From: Actinorhabdospora filicis
GTDB lineage: Bacteria; Actinomycetota; Actinomycetes; Mycobacteriales; Micromonosporaceae
NCBI RefSeq assembly: GCF_030269765.1
Contig: NZ_BSTX01000002.1
Coordinates: 1,025,379-1,089,378 of the forward strand
Reading direction: 5' to 3'
Length of the DNA: 64,000 bases
Below are positions 16,423-25,722 of the stretch, in pieces (the stretch's first letter is position 1; every line of letters begins with the position of its first letter). Made by a program: the position numbers and the translations under genes. Below the pieces are notes generated by a model. It was given only the letters and a program-made list of their open reading frames with translations, did not search any database and was not told where the DNA came from.

Positions 16423-16529
16423 CGGCACCCATTGCACTCGGTATTCGCATGGACGACGATCGTCGGCGAACCGGAACATGCGGGCGACCCGACCCGCACA
16501 TCCGGCAAACCACCGAGAAGGGAGCCGTC

Positions 16530-19500
16530 GTGCATAGCCCGACACGGCGATGGCGCAACGCATTAACCCTCACCGCGGCAGCAGCAGTGCTGCCGCTTTT
16601 CCTAGGCCAGGGCATCGCCTACGCCGACCCCGCGCAGACCACGGCCGAGGCCGTCGCGGCCAAGGTCGACGCCAAGGTCCTGTCCGAACTGTCCAGTGAC
16701 GGTGGAGCCGACATCTGGGTCCGCTTCGGCGATGAAGCCGACATGTCGGCCGCCCACGCCGCCAAGACCAAGAACGAGAAGGGCATCGCGGTATACGACG
16801 CCCTGACCGAGCAGGCCGACCGCACCCAGGCCCAGGCCCGCAAGGTCCTCGACGACCAGGGCGTGGCCTACGAGTCCTACTGGATCGTCAACCTCATCAA
16901 GATCGGCAACGCCGACAAGGGCGTCATCGACAAACTCGCCGTCCTCGGCGACGTCGAGCGCATCGAGGTCGAATCCCACACCACCCTGGAAACGCCTCAG
17001 GCCGGCACCACCGAGGCCACCACCAACGGCGTGGAGTGGAACCTCACCAACATCAAGGCCACCGACGTGTGGAGCCAGTTCGGTGTCCGCGGCGAAGGCA
17101 TCGTGGTGGCCAACCTCGACTCCGGTGTGGACTACACCCACCCGGCCGTCAACGGCGCCTACCGCGGCAAGAAGACCGACGGCACCTACGACCACTCCTA
17201 CAACTGGTTCGACGCCACCGGCTCCTGCCCCACCGCCGGTGTCCCCTGTGACAACAACGGCCACGGCACCCACACCATGGGCACCATGGTCGGCGGGACC
17301 GCCACCGACACCATCGGTGTGGCCCCCGGCGCCAAGTGGATCGCCGCGAAGGGCTGTGCCACCAGCTCCTGCGCCGACACCCACCTGATCGCCGCCGGGC
17401 AGTGGCTGCTGGCCCCCAAAGACGCCAACGGCCAAAACCCCGACCCCACCAAGGCCCCCGACATCATCAACAACTCCTGGGGCGGTGACCCCGGCGACGA
17501 CCCGTGGTACGAGTCGATGGTCCAGAACTGGAAGACCGCGGGCATCTTCCCGTCGTGGTCCAACGGCAACGACGGCGACCTGGGCTGCAACACCAGCGGC
17601 TCCCCGGGCTTCTACCCCGTCAGCTACTCCTCGGGCGCCTACGACGTCAACAACGCCATCGCGTACTTCTCCGGGCGGGGCCCCGGCCGCGCCGGGCAGA
17701 TCAAGCCCAACATCGCCGCGCCCGGCGTCAACGTGCGCTCCTCCCTCCCGAACAACGCCTACGGCGCCTACTCCGGGACCTCCATGGCAGCCCCCCACAC
17801 CTCCGCCACCGTGGCGCTGATGTGGTCGGCGGCCCCCTCACTGGTCGGCGACATCGACGCCACCATCGCCATCCTCAACGCCACCGCCCGCGACACCGAG
17901 AACCTCGAATGCGGCGGCACCCTGGCCAACAACAACGTCTTCGGTGAGGGCCGCCTCGACGCGCTCGCCGCGGTCGCGGCCAGCCCCCGCGGCGGCACCG
18001 GTGCCCTCACCGGCACCGTCACCGGTGACGGCACCGCCCTGGCCGGCGCCACCGTCGTCGTCGACGGCCCCGTCGACCGCACCCTGACCACCGGAGCCGA
18101 CGGCAAGTTCAACCTGGCCACCGCCAGCGCCGGCGACTACACCATCACCGCCAGCAAGTTCGGTTACGGCACCAAGACCACCACCGCCCACGTCACCGAG
18201 GGCGCCACCGCCACGGTGACCCTGGCGCTGGTGTCGGTGCCCTCGGGCACCATCCGCGGTCTGGTCACCGACGGCGGCGGCCAGGGCTGGCCCCTGTACG
18301 CCAAGGTCACCGTGCCCGGCACCAACGTGTACACCTACACCAACCCCGCCACCGGCGCCTACAGCGTCACCCTGCCCGGCGGGACCTACACCCTGCACTT
18401 CGAGGCGCAGTACCCCGGCTACCAGACCAAGGACGTCGTCGTCGACACCACCCAGGTGATGACCGCCGACGCCGCGCTGGTCCCGCTGCCGGCCTGCACC
18501 GCCAAGGGCTACCAGTTCGACTACAGCGCCCTGACCCTCGACGAGCGGTTCACCGGCACCACCACCCCCACCGGGTGGACCGTGGTGAACAACTCCACCA
18601 AGGGCGGCCTGGCCTGGGCCTTCAACGACCCCGGCAACCGCGGCAACCTCTCCGGCGGTGACGGCGGCTTCGCCGTGGCCGACAGCGACAAGTCCGGTTC
18701 GGGCAAGGACGTCGACACCGACCTGATCTCCCCGGCGGTCAACGTCTCCACCGCCAACTACAAGGTCCTGACCTTCAACAGCGACCTCAACATGCTCTCC
18801 GGCGACGTGGCCTCGGTGTCGATCACCACCGACAACGGCGCCACCTGGACCAAGCTGTGGGAGCACGTCAACGGCGACGACCGCCGCGGCCCGGCCACCG
18901 AGTCCATCGACCTGGCCGCCTACGCCACCGCCACCGCCGCCAAGTTCAAGTTCCACTACGTCGGCACCTACGACTGGTGGTGGGAGGTCGACAACGTCCG
19001 CGTCGGCATGCCCGCCTGCGTCCCGGTCAACGGCGGCCTGGTCGTGGGCACCGTCCTGGACCAGAACACCGGCAAGGCCCTCAACGGCGCCAAGATCACC
19101 GACGCCGTCTCCGGGGCCACCGCCACCACCGTGGCCACCCCCGACGACACCAACCTCGCCGACGGCTTCTACTGGCTGTTCACCCCCACCACCGGTGCGC
19201 ACAACTTCACCGCTGAGAAGGGTGGATACGTCTCGTCCTCGGCCACGGTCAACGTCGCCAACCACGGCACCGTCAAGCAGGACTACGTCCTGGGCGCCGG
19301 CAAGATCAGCATCGACAAGACCCAGCTCAACTCCGTGGTCACCATGGGCGGCAGCTGGACCCACTCGGTGAAGATCACCAACTCCGGGACCGCCCCGGCC
19401 ACCGTCAACCTCTCCGAGGTTCCCGGCGGCTGGACGATGCAGTCGATTCAGTCCAGCATGGCGCCCACCATCACGCCCCTGAGCGCACCGGCCGCCACCG

Positions 19501-20957
19501 GCAAGATCGAACGCATCGACAACCCCGGCGGCATCGCCCCCAAGGGCACCGCCGCCGACGGCTGGCAGTCCATCACCGACGCCCCCGCGGGCATCTTCGA
19601 CCACGTCGTGGCCACCAACGACGGCCTCGTCTACGCCGTCGGCGGCATCCAGCCGTCCTCGCCGTCGACCAAGGCCTACGTCTACAACCCCGCCGACAAG
19701 ACCTGGAAGGCCATCGCCGACATCCCCGAGCCCCTCATGCAGGCCCAGGGCGAGTTCGTCGACGGCAAGCTCTACGTCACCGGCGGCTGGGACAACGGAG
19801 ACCCCAACAACTCCGAGACCTACGCCTACGACCCGGGCAGCAACACCTGGTCGCAGAAGTCGGACAACCCCCAGCCCATGGCCGCCGCCGGCCACGCCGT
19901 CCTGGACGGCAAGATCTACCTGGTCGGCGGATGCGTCGACGGCGCCACCTGCCCCAAGTCCAACCTGGTGCAGACCTACGACGCCGCCAACGACGCGTGG
20001 GAGACCCTGACGTCCTACCCGACGTCGATCGCCTACGCCGCCTGCGGCGCCCTCGGCGGGCAGATCGTGTGCGCCGGCGGTAACGCCACGGCCGGATCCA
20101 CCAAGCAGACCTGGTCCTACGACCCGTCCTCTGCCACCTGGACCCAGAAGGCCGACATGCCCGCCGACGTGTGGGCCGCCTCCTACGGCGTGGGCAACGA
20201 CCGCCTGGTCGTGTCCAACGGCGTGGTCAACGCCTCCAGCGGCCTGACCAACGCCACCTACGCCTTCGACGCCGGCGCCAACACCTGGTCGACGCTCGGC
20301 AACGCCATCAACACCCTCTACCGTGGCGCCGGAACCTGCGGCATCTACAAGATCGGTGGACGTGGCTCGGGCTCGGGCGCACCCGGCGTCAAGGGCTCTG
20401 AGAACCTGCCCGGCTACGAGGAGTGCGGCGCCAGCGGCGACGTCTCCTGGCTGTCGGCCAACCCCAGCAAGGTCACCGTCAACCCGGGCCAGACCGTGAC
20501 GGTCAAGGTCGTCACCTCCGGCAAGGCCGCCGACGGCATCGACCAGCCGGGCACCTACGACGCGTCCTTCCGCGTCAACACCGGTACCCCGTACGGCAAC
20601 GCCACCATCGGTGTCCAGATGATCGTGGCCCCCACCGCCAACCTCGGCAAGCTCGTCGGCACCATCGGCGGGCGCGACTGCTCGGGCGCGGTGCACCCCA
20701 TCGTGGGCGCGCAGGTCCAGATCAAGCTCATCTCCACCGGTGTGCGCACCGACCTGAAGGCCGACAAGAACGGCGACTACGCCTACTGGTTCAAGGCCGG
20801 CAAGTACCAGGTCATCGTCTCCAAGGACGGCTGGGCCGCCGACGTGGCGATCTTCACCGTCATCAAGGGCCAGGAGAACATCCTGGACTTCACCCTCGAC
20901 AAACTCGGGTGCTCGGCACCCAGCAAGGTCAACGGCGGCTGGCTCCTGCCCGCCTAA
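16530..20957 (+). CDS. Secreted multidomain S8 serine protease with Kelch propeller
   Basis: 1475 residues from GTG 16530 (GAGAAGGGAG upstream). A signal peptide (RRWRNALTLTAAAAVLPLFL...AYA) precedes an I9-like propeptide to about residue 150. The subtilisin domain has Asp197 in VANLDSGVDYTHP, His245 in NNGHGTHTMG and Ser418 in YSGTSMAAPH. C-terminal modules follow: carboxypeptidase-regulatory-like beta domains near 489 and 573, a choice-of-anchor-J/MAM-like domain (about 664-826), a third regulatory-like domain near 834, an Ig-like segment near 923, a Kelch propeller of about six blades (1011-1272; YAVGG, YVTGGW, YLVGG, YKIGGR), and a final beta domain near 1373. It is probably an extracellular protease with protein- or glycan-binding accessories. 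It is monocistronic and ended by a hairpin. Confidence 0.93.
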   Translation: MHSPTRRWRNALTLTAAAAVLPLFLGQGIAYADPAQTTAEAVAAKVDAKVLSELSSDGGADIWVRFGDEADMSAAHAAKTKNEKGIAVYDALTEQADRTQAQARKVLDDQGVAYESYWIVNLIKIGNADKGVIDKLAVLGDVERIEVESHTTLETPQAGTTEATTNGVEWNLTNIKATDVWSQFGVRGEGIVVANLDSGVDYTHPAVNGAYRGKKTDGTYDHSYNWFDATGSCPTAGVPCDNNGHGTHTMGTMVGGTATDTIGVAPGAKWIAAKGCATSSCADTHLIAAGQWLLAPKDANGQNPDPTKAPDIINNSWGGDPGDDPWYESMVQNWKTAGIFPSWSNGNDGDLGCNTSGSPGFYPVSYSSGAYDVNNAIAYFSGRGPGRAGQIKPNIAAPGVNVRSSLPNNAYGAYSGTSMAAPHTSATVALMWSAAPSLVGDIDATIAILNATARDTENLECGGTLANNNVFGEGRLDALAAVAASPRGGTGALTGTVTGDGTALAGATVVVDGPVDRTLTTGADGKFNLATASAGDYTITASKFGYGTKTTTAHVTEGATATVTLALVSVPSGTIRGLVTDGGGQGWPLYAKVTVPGTNVYTYTNPATGAYSVTLPGGTYTLHFEAQYPGYQTKDVVVDTTQVMTADAALVPLPACTAKGYQFDYSALTLDERFTGTTTPTGWTVVNNSTKGGLAWAFNDPGNRGNLSGGDGGFAVADSDKSGSGKDVDTDLISPAVNVSTANYKVLTFNSDLNMLSGDVASVSITTDNGATWTKLWEHVNGDDRRGPATESIDLAAYATATAAKFKFHYVGTYDWWWEVDNVRVGMPACVPVNGGLVVGTVLDQNTGKALNGAKITDAVSGATATTVATPDDTNLADGFYWLFTPTTGAHNFTAEKGGYVSSSATVNVANHGTVKQDYVLGAGKISIDKTQLNSVVTMGGSWTHSVKITNSGTAPATVNLSEVPGGWTMQSIQSSMAPTITPLSAPAATGKIERIDNPGGIAPKGTAADGWQSITDAPAGIFDHVVATNDGLVYAVGGIQPSSPSTKAYVYNPADKTWKAIADIPEPLMQAQGEFVDGKLYVTGGWDNGDPNNSETYAYDPGSNTWSQKSDNPQPMAAAGHAVLDGKIYLVGGCVDGATCPKSNLVQTYDAANDAWETLTSYPTSIAYAACGALGGQIVCAGGNATAGSTKQTWSYDPSSATWTQKADMPADVWAASYGVGNDRLVVSNGVVNASSGLTNATYAFDAGANTWSTLGNAINTLYRGAGTCGIYKIGGRGSGSGAPGVKGSENLPGYEECGASGDVSWLSANPSKVTVNPGQTVTVKVVTSGKAADGIDQPGTYDASFRVNTGTPYGNATIGVQMIVAPTANLGKLVGTIGGRDCSGAVHPIVGAQVQIKLISTGVRTDLKADKNGDYAYWFKAGKYQVIVSKDGWAADVAIFTVIKGQENILDFTLDKLGCSAPSKVNGGWLLPA

Positions 20958-20975
20958 CACCGCTGACCTGACAAC

Positions 20976-21007
20976 GAGGCCCCCGCACCGATGGTGCGGG
21001 GGCCTTC
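20976..21007. terminator. Terminator after the subtilase gene
   Basis: A 13-bp stem AGGCCCCCGCACC / GGTGCGGGGGCCT with a GAT loop followed by TCC. It is shared with the convergent SGNH gene ending at 21019. Confidence 0.8.
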
Positions 21008-21018
21008 CCCGTGTGCGC

Positions 21019-21864
21019 CTACCAGCCGTACCCGGCGCGCCAGGTCGCCTCGGCCAGCGCCTCCTGCCCGGCCTCACCGGGATGGAAGAAATCGATGGTG
21101 GACAGATGCGACAGCTCCAGGCCCGCCTCGTGCACCGCGCCACCGTCGAAACGGCAGTTGCCCGAAAACCGCGCGCACGCCTCCTCCAGCGCCCGGTTGT
21201 ACCCGTCGACGACCTCGGCGACCCGCTGCCGCCGCTGCGCCGCCTGAGCCCCCTCGTCACCGGCATCGGCCAGCAGCCCCGGGCACAACCCCAGCGACCA
21301 CACCCACCGCGCCCGCTCCTCACCGTGGGCGACCTCCCACAACCGGTACAGGTCGGGGACACTGGCCACCAGGATCTTCGCACCCGGCTCGGCCTCCACC
21401 ATCAGCCGCAGCGCCTCACCCACGCGCTCGCCGAGCACGCCGGGTTCGGTGGGGGTGGCCTGGCAGGCGTCGTTGGCGCCGATGAGGACGGTGACATAGC
21501 CCGGGCGGGTGGGCGCGGCCTGGGCGGCCTGCGCGGGCAGGTCGGCGGCCACCGCGCCGGGCACGGCGTAGTTGGCGGCGCGCACCACCGCGTCGGGGCG
21601 CAGGGCCTGCAGCCGCGAGGCGTGCGACCAGGGCCGCGCTCCCGTCGACCACGACACCTCATCGCAGGTGCCGAGTTTGGCGCAGGCGTTGACGCCGCGG
21701 GTGATGGAGTCGCCCAGGGCGGCGATGGAGGCCGGTACCCCCGGTTTCGGCCCGGCCGGGGCCGATGAGGCCACCGGCGGGGCGGCCGGGTCACCGGTGG
21801 CGGTGCAGCCGGTGAGCACCAGTACCGCCGCGAACGCGGCCAGGACCGTCTTCCAGTAGCGCAT
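21019..21864 (-). CDS. SGNH/GDSL hydrolase, lipoprotein
   Basis: 281 residues. The lipoprotein signal MRYWKTVLAAFAAVLVLTGC has a lipobox Cys at 20, followed by a Pro/Ala linker. The esterase domain has block I ALGDSITRG (nucleophile Ser53), block III TVLIGANDAC, and the C-terminal Asp-x-x-His block TIDFFHPG. These enzymes are small esterases or lipases; the substrate is unknown and the mature protein would be anchored outside the membrane. The ATG at 21864 begins the signal peptide. It is convergent with the protease gene and 50 nt downstream of the DUF3097 gene on the same strand. Confidence 0.9.
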   Translation of the reverse strand: MRYWKTVLAAFAAVLVLTGCTATGDPAAPPVASSAPAGPKPGVPASIAALGDSITRGVNACAKLGTCDEVSWSTGARPWSHASRLQALRPDAVVRAANYAVPGAVAADLPAQAAQAAPTRPGYVTVLIGANDACQATPTEPGVLGERVGEALRLMVEAEPGAKILVASVPDLYRLWEVAHGEERARWVWSLGLCPGLLADAGDEGAQAAQRRQRVAEVVDGYNRALEEACARFSGNCRFDGGAVHEAGLELSHLSTIDFFHPGEAGQEALAEATWRAGYGW

Positions 21865-21914
21865 GCCGCCGCCCTTCTCCCGCCTTCGGCCGTGGTGAAG
21901 GGTAGCCGCGCGCC

Positions 21915-22709
21915 TCAGGTGGTGACGAAGTCGATGAGCTCCTCCACCCGTCCCAGCAGCAGCGGCTCCAGGTCGCGGTAGTCGCGCACCGACTCCAGGA
22001 TCCGCCGCCACGCCTGCCCGGTGTCCATCCGCCAGCCCAGGGCGGCGATCACGCCTTCCTTCCACGGGGTGCCCTTGGGCACCACCGGCCAGGCCGCGAT
22101 GCCCACCGCCGCAGGCTTCACCGCCTGCCACACGTCCACGAACGGGTGACCGGTGACCAGGACGTGCTCGCCGGAAACGCGCGCGGCGATCCGCGACTCC
22201 TTGGAGCCGGGCACGAGGTGGTCGACCAGGACGCCCAGGCGCCGGGCGGGGCCGGGGGAGAAGGCCGCCACGATCGACTCCAGGTCGTCGACGCCTTCCA
22301 GGAACTCCACCGCCACGCCCTCCACGCGCAGGTCGTGTCCCCACACCCGCTCCACCAGGGCGGCGTCGTGGGCGCCTTCGACGTAGATGCGCGCCGCCCG
22401 CGCCACGCGCGCGGTGTGGTCTTTGACCAATGTCGATCCCGACGCCGAGCGCACCGCGCGCACCGGGCCGGTGCCCTTGGGGCGGGCCAGGGTGACGGTG
22501 CGCCCGTCGATGAGGAACCCGCCGGGCAGCAGCGGGAACACCCGCCGCCGCCCGTGCCGGTCTTCGAGAGTCACTGAATCGGCCGCGCAGTCCACCACCA
22601 GGCCGCAGAAACCGCTGACCGCCTCTTCGGCCACGACCTCCCCGGTCGCCTCCACCACGGGTGTCACGGGGCGCTTGCGGGGCGTGGCCAGCACATCGTC
22701 GTCGTACAC
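21915..22709 (-). CDS. DUF3097 family protein (TOPRIM-like motif)
   Basis: 264 residues of an actinobacteria-specific family known as DUF3097. I prefer the GTG at 22709 (VYDDDVLATPRKRP), which matches the family's usual N terminus and has a G-rich ribosome site; an ATG at 22754 would add 15 Arg-rich residues. Landmarks are AARIYVEGAHDAALVERVWG followed by VEFLEGVDDL, LGVLVDHLVPGSKESRIA, and a C-terminal helical part. The E-G-x-x-D pattern followed by an acidic DH segment resembles a TOPRIM fold, suggesting a nucleic-acid role, but the function is unknown. Confidence 0.8.
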   Translation of the reverse strand: MYDDDVLATPRKRPVTPVVEATGEVVAEEAVSGFCGLVVDCAADSVTLEDRHGRRRVFPLLPGGFLIDGRTVTLARPKGTGPVRAVRSASGSTLVKDHTARVARAARIYVEGAHDAALVERVWGHDLRVEGVAVEFLEGVDDLESIVAAFSPGPARRLGVLVDHLVPGSKESRIAARVSGEHVLVTGHPFVDVWQAVKPAAVGIAAWPVVPKGTPWKEGVIAALGWRMDTGQAWRRILESVRDYRDLEPLLLGRVEELIDFVTT

Positions 22710-22784
22710 GCCCCCCAGTCTGGCAAACCGCCGCCGCCGCGGGCGAACTGCCACACTCGCCTCTACGAGAGAAAGGAGCGCGCC

Positions 22785-24065
22785 ATGCGCTTACGCACCC
22801 TGCTGGCCGCGGCGTTCACCGCCGCGCTGGCCGTCACGGTGGTGGCCTCACCCACCCAGGCATCCGACTCCACGCCCTACTACTGGCGCATCGACGACGC
22901 CAGGGGCCTGAGCGGACTCGACATCGCCGACGAGGGCCCCGGCGGGACCATCATCGTCGCCGACAAGGCCACCGCGGCGAAACTGACCCGCCAGGGACGC
23001 CACCTGACCTACGTCGACACCGTCTACAAGAGCGTCCCGGCGGGCCTGACCGCCGCCGACACCTACTACGGCGGCTACCACACCGTCACCGCCCAGGAGA
23101 ACCACCTCAACCAGGTCGCGGCGGCCTACCCGTCCCTGACGCGCCTGTACGACATCGGCGACTCCTGGCGCAAGACCAAGGGCCTGTCCGGCGGCCACGA
23201 CATCCTGGCCCTGTGCGTCACCAAGAAGAACGCCGGCGACTGCTCCCTGGCACCGCAGTCGCCCAAACCGCGCTTCTCGCTGATCGCCCAGATCCACGCC
23301 CGCGAGATCGCCACCGGCGAGCTCGCCTGGAGGTTCATCGACACCCTCACCACCGGCTACGGCAGTGACGCGCGGATCACCGCGCTGCTGGATTCCACCG
23401 AGGTGTGGATCGTGCCCATCGCCAACCCCGACGGTGTGGACATCGTGGCCTCCGGCGGCAACCGGCCCAAGCTGCAGCGCAAGAACGCCAACAACTCCCG
23501 GGGCTGCTCGGGCACCTCCATCGGCGTCGACCTCAACCGCAACTCCAGCTACAAGTGGGGCAACGAGTCCAACAGCGCCTGCTCCGAGACCTACCAGGGG
23601 ACCGCCGCGGCCAGCGAACCCGAGGTCAAGGCCCTGGAGTCGTGGTATCGGGCCATCCACCCCGACCAGCGCGGTGACACCGGACCGGCGCCCACCACCG
23701 CACGCGACACCATGATCACCCTGCACTCCTACGGCGGGTACGTCGTGGTCCCGTGGGGCTACACCTCGGCCAAGGCGCCCAATGACGCCCAGCTGCGGGC
23801 CCTGGGCAAGAAGATGGCCCAGAGCAACGGCTACATCGTGGGCACCGGGCCCGAGACGGTCGGCTACACCTCCGGTGGTGTCACCGACGACTACACCTAC
23901 GGCGCCCTGGGCGTGGCCAGCTTCACCATCGAAGTCGGCGGCGAATCGGGCAGCTGCGGCGGGTTCCTGCCCGCCTACAGCTGCGTCGACTCCAGTATCT
24001 GGCCGCTGAACAAGGGCGCGCTGCTGACCGCCGCCGACGAGGCCGACAGCCCCTACGTCCTGTGA
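22785..24065 (+). CDS. Secreted M14 zinc carboxypeptidase
   Basis: 426 residues with a Sec signal (LRTLLAAAFTAALAVTVVAS...QAS), a short pro-region and the M14 catalytic domain. Zinc ligands are His171 and Glu174 (IHAREIATGE) and His314 (LHSYGGYVVVPWG). Substrate-carboxylate residues are in VDLNRNSSYKWG, and the catalytic Glu383 is in ASFTIEVGG. Paired cysteines (GDCS, RGCSG, SACSE, GSCGG, YSCVD) suggest extracellular disulfides. The layout matches Streptomyces carboxypeptidase T/zinc-carboxypeptidase types that trim peptides released by secreted proteases, such as the subtilase nearby. The ATG has GAAAGGAG upstream. Confidence 0.93.
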   Translation: MRLRTLLAAAFTAALAVTVVASPTQASDSTPYYWRIDDARGLSGLDIADEGPGGTIIVADKATAAKLTRQGRHLTYVDTVYKSVPAGLTAADTYYGGYHTVTAQENHLNQVAAAYPSLTRLYDIGDSWRKTKGLSGGHDILALCVTKKNAGDCSLAPQSPKPRFSLIAQIHAREIATGELAWRFIDTLTTGYGSDARITALLDSTEVWIVPIANPDGVDIVASGGNRPKLQRKNANNSRGCSGTSIGVDLNRNSSYKWGNESNSACSETYQGTAAASEPEVKALESWYRAIHPDQRGDTGPAPTTARDTMITLHSYGGYVVVPWGYTSAKAPNDAQLRALGKKMAQSNGYIVGTGPETVGYTSGGVTDDYTYGALGVASFTIEVGGESGSCGGFLPAYSCVDSSIWPLNKGALLTAADEADSPYVL

Positions 24066-24070
24066 TCCAC

Positions 24071-24100
24071 CCCGCCCCCGCCGGCCCCGGCGGGGGCGGG
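24071..24100. terminator. Hairpin after the M14 carboxypeptidase
   Basis: A 14-bp perfect arm CCCGCCCCCGCCGG and its complement, separated by only two bases. It lacks a T-run but is very stable. Confidence 0.65.
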
Positions 24101-24114
24101 CGACAATACCGCTC

Positions 24115-24618
24115 ATGCGATCGCGAACCCGCGGCATCCTGCCCGGCCTGGCCGGATGGCTGATCCTGGCCGTCCTGCTGCCGCCGGTGGCCTCCGCCGG
24201 GATACCCCGGGCACCCGTCCTCAGCCGCAGCCTGGTCCCCGGGCACCCCGTGGCCCTGCGCTTCGGGGAGGGCCTGGGTGACTGGACGGGGTTCTACCTC
24301 GACGTCCTGCCCGTCACCGTCGCCTGCGGGATCCTGGCCTGGACGGCCGCGGCCGGCATCGCCGCGGCCGTGCCGCAGCGGATGGTGTCGGTGACGGTGG
24401 GCGCGGTGGTCTTCCCCGCGGCGATCCTGTGGCTGGCCGCGCCGCTGATGGCCATCGTCGACCCCGACGCGCCACTGTGGCCGGGGGAGTACCTGAGCGT
24501 GGCGGCCCTGGTGGTGCTGCTGGTCTGCCAGCTGCTGGCCGGGCTCACCGTCGCCTGGACCCTGGCACCGGCGGGGACGGTCCCGGTGGAACCGTCCCCG
24601 TCCGAAGAGACCGCCTAG
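24115..24618 (+). CDS. Hypothetical four-helix membrane protein
   Basis: 167 residues with about four hydrophobic segments: LAGWLILAVLLPPVASA, VLPVTVACGILAWTAAAGIA, VGAVVFPAAILWLAAPLMAI and AALVVLLVCQLLAGLTVAW. The C-terminal tail is Pro/Glu-rich and probably cytoplasmic. I do not recognise the family. It begins just after the M14 gene's hairpin and overlaps the convergent pirin gene by 4 nt at its 3' end. Codon use is typical of the genome. Confidence 0.65.
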   Translation: MRSRTRGILPGLAGWLILAVLLPPVASAGIPRAPVLSRSLVPGHPVALRFGEGLGDWTGFYLDVLPVTVACGILAWTAAAGIAAAVPQRMVSVTVGAVVFPAAILWLAAPLMAIVDPDAPLWPGEYLSVAALVVLLVCQLLAGLTVAWTLAPAGTVPVEPSPSEETA

Positions 24619-25610
24619 GCGGTCACCGGGCCGCCGTCGGCACCGGCCACATCGGCGTGCGCGGCCGGGATCCGCCCCAGCCGCCCCGCCTGGAAGTCCT
24701 CAAAGGCCTGCACCACCTCGGCCTTGGTGTTCATCACGAACGGCCCGTACATCGCGATCGGCTCGCGAATGGGCAGCCCGCCCAGGATGTACACGTCCAG
24801 GTTCGGCGAGCGCGACTCCTGCCGGGCGCCGGCGGCGATGGTGAGGCTGTCACCGGCCCCGAACACCGCCAGCCGGCCCGCGCCGATCGGGCGCTTCTCG
24901 GCACCCACCGACCCGTCGCCGTTGAGCACATAGGCCAGCGCGTTGAAGTCGGCCCGCCACGGCAGCGTCAGCGACGCCCCCGGCGACAGCGTCGCGTGCA
25001 CCAGCGTGATCGGGGTATAGGTACTGCCCGGGCCGGCGTGCCCGGCCACCTCACCGGCGATCACCCGCACCAGCGCGCCACCGTCGCCCGACGACAGCAA
25101 CGCCACCCGGTCACCGGTGATGTCCTGATAGCGCGGCTGGGCGAACTTGGCGTCCCGGGGCAGGTTCACCCACAGCTGCAGCCCGTGGAACAGCCCACCG
25201 GAGGCCACCAGGTGCTCCGGGGGAGTCTCGATGTGCAGGATCCCCGACCCCGCCGTCATCCACTGGGTGTCACCACCCCCGATGAGACCGCCCCCGCCGT
25301 GGGAGTCGGAGTGGGCCATCTCCCCGTCGATCATGTACGTCACCGTCTCGAAACCCCGGTGCGGGTGCCACGGGGTCCCCTTGGGCTCACCCGGGGCGTA
25401 CTCGACCTCGCCCATCTGGTCCATGTGCACGAACGGGTCCAGCGCTCGCAGGTCGACACCGGCGAAGGCCCGGCGCACCGGGAAGCCCTCGCCCTCGTAG
25501 CCGGTGGGGGCGGTGGTCACCGACACCACCGGGCGCGGCAGGTCGGTCAGCGGGTTGGGTTCGGGGACGCGGGGGAGCGCCAGTGGGTTGTCCACGGTCA
25601 CGGCCGGCAT
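24615..25610 (-). CDS. Pirin family protein
   Basis: 331 residues with the double-cupin pirin fold. N-terminal cupin motifs are DPFVHMDQMG, GTPWHPHRGFETVTYMIDGE and WMTAGSGILHIETP, giving the metal-binding His-x-His...Glu/His set. The C-terminal domain includes VYILGGLPIREPIAMYGPFV. Pirins can be Fe-dependent quercetin 2,3-dioxygenases or metabolic regulators (in Streptomyces, PirA affects beta-oxidation). The ATG at 25610 is chosen over a TTG at 25625 because GGAGG (25619-25623) lies eight bases ahead of it. A large dyad lies just upstream, and a second pirin gene diverges from it. Confidence 0.9.
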   Translation of the reverse strand: MPAVTVDNPLALPRVPEPNPLTDLPRPVVSVTTAPTGYEGEGFPVRRAFAGVDLRALDPFVHMDQMGEVEYAPGEPKGTPWHPHRGFETVTYMIDGEMAHSDSHGGGGLIGGGDTQWMTAGSGILHIETPPEHLVASGGLFHGLQLWVNLPRDAKFAQPRYQDITGDRVALLSSGDGGALVRVIAGEVAGHAGPGSTYTPITLVHATLSPGASLTLPWRADFNALAYVLNGDGSVGAEKRPIGAGRLAVFGAGDSLTIAAGARQESRSPNLDVYILGGLPIREPIAMYGPFVMNTKAEVVQAFEDFQAGRLGRIPAAHADVAGADGGPVTA

Positions 25611-25629
25611 CACGACCACCTCCAATTTG

Positions 25630-25671
25630 TTGTCGCGTCAGCAACAGTATCAAAGGATGCTGACACGTCAA
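25630..25671. promoter_or_regulatory. Operator-like inverted repeat between the two divergent pirin genes
   Basis: The left arm TTGTCGCGTCAGCA (25630-25643) and the complement of the right arm (25658-25671, TTGACGTGTCAGCA) agree at 12 of 14 positions, with a perfect GTCAGCA/TGCTGAC core. The sequence is AT-richer than its surroundings. It lies 20-60 bp before the ATG at 25610 and 50-90 bp before the divergent gene, so one regulator could control both. The regulator is not identified. Confidence 0.6.
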
Positions 25672-25722
25672 CTATTCCCCGCCAAGATCACCACACCCAC
25701 CCCACCCCACTACCCTCACCCC

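Noticed and set aside
17838-21383. Long Gly/Val-rich open frame antisense to the subtilase
   Set aside because: A high-GC shadow of the protease gene, without any domain.
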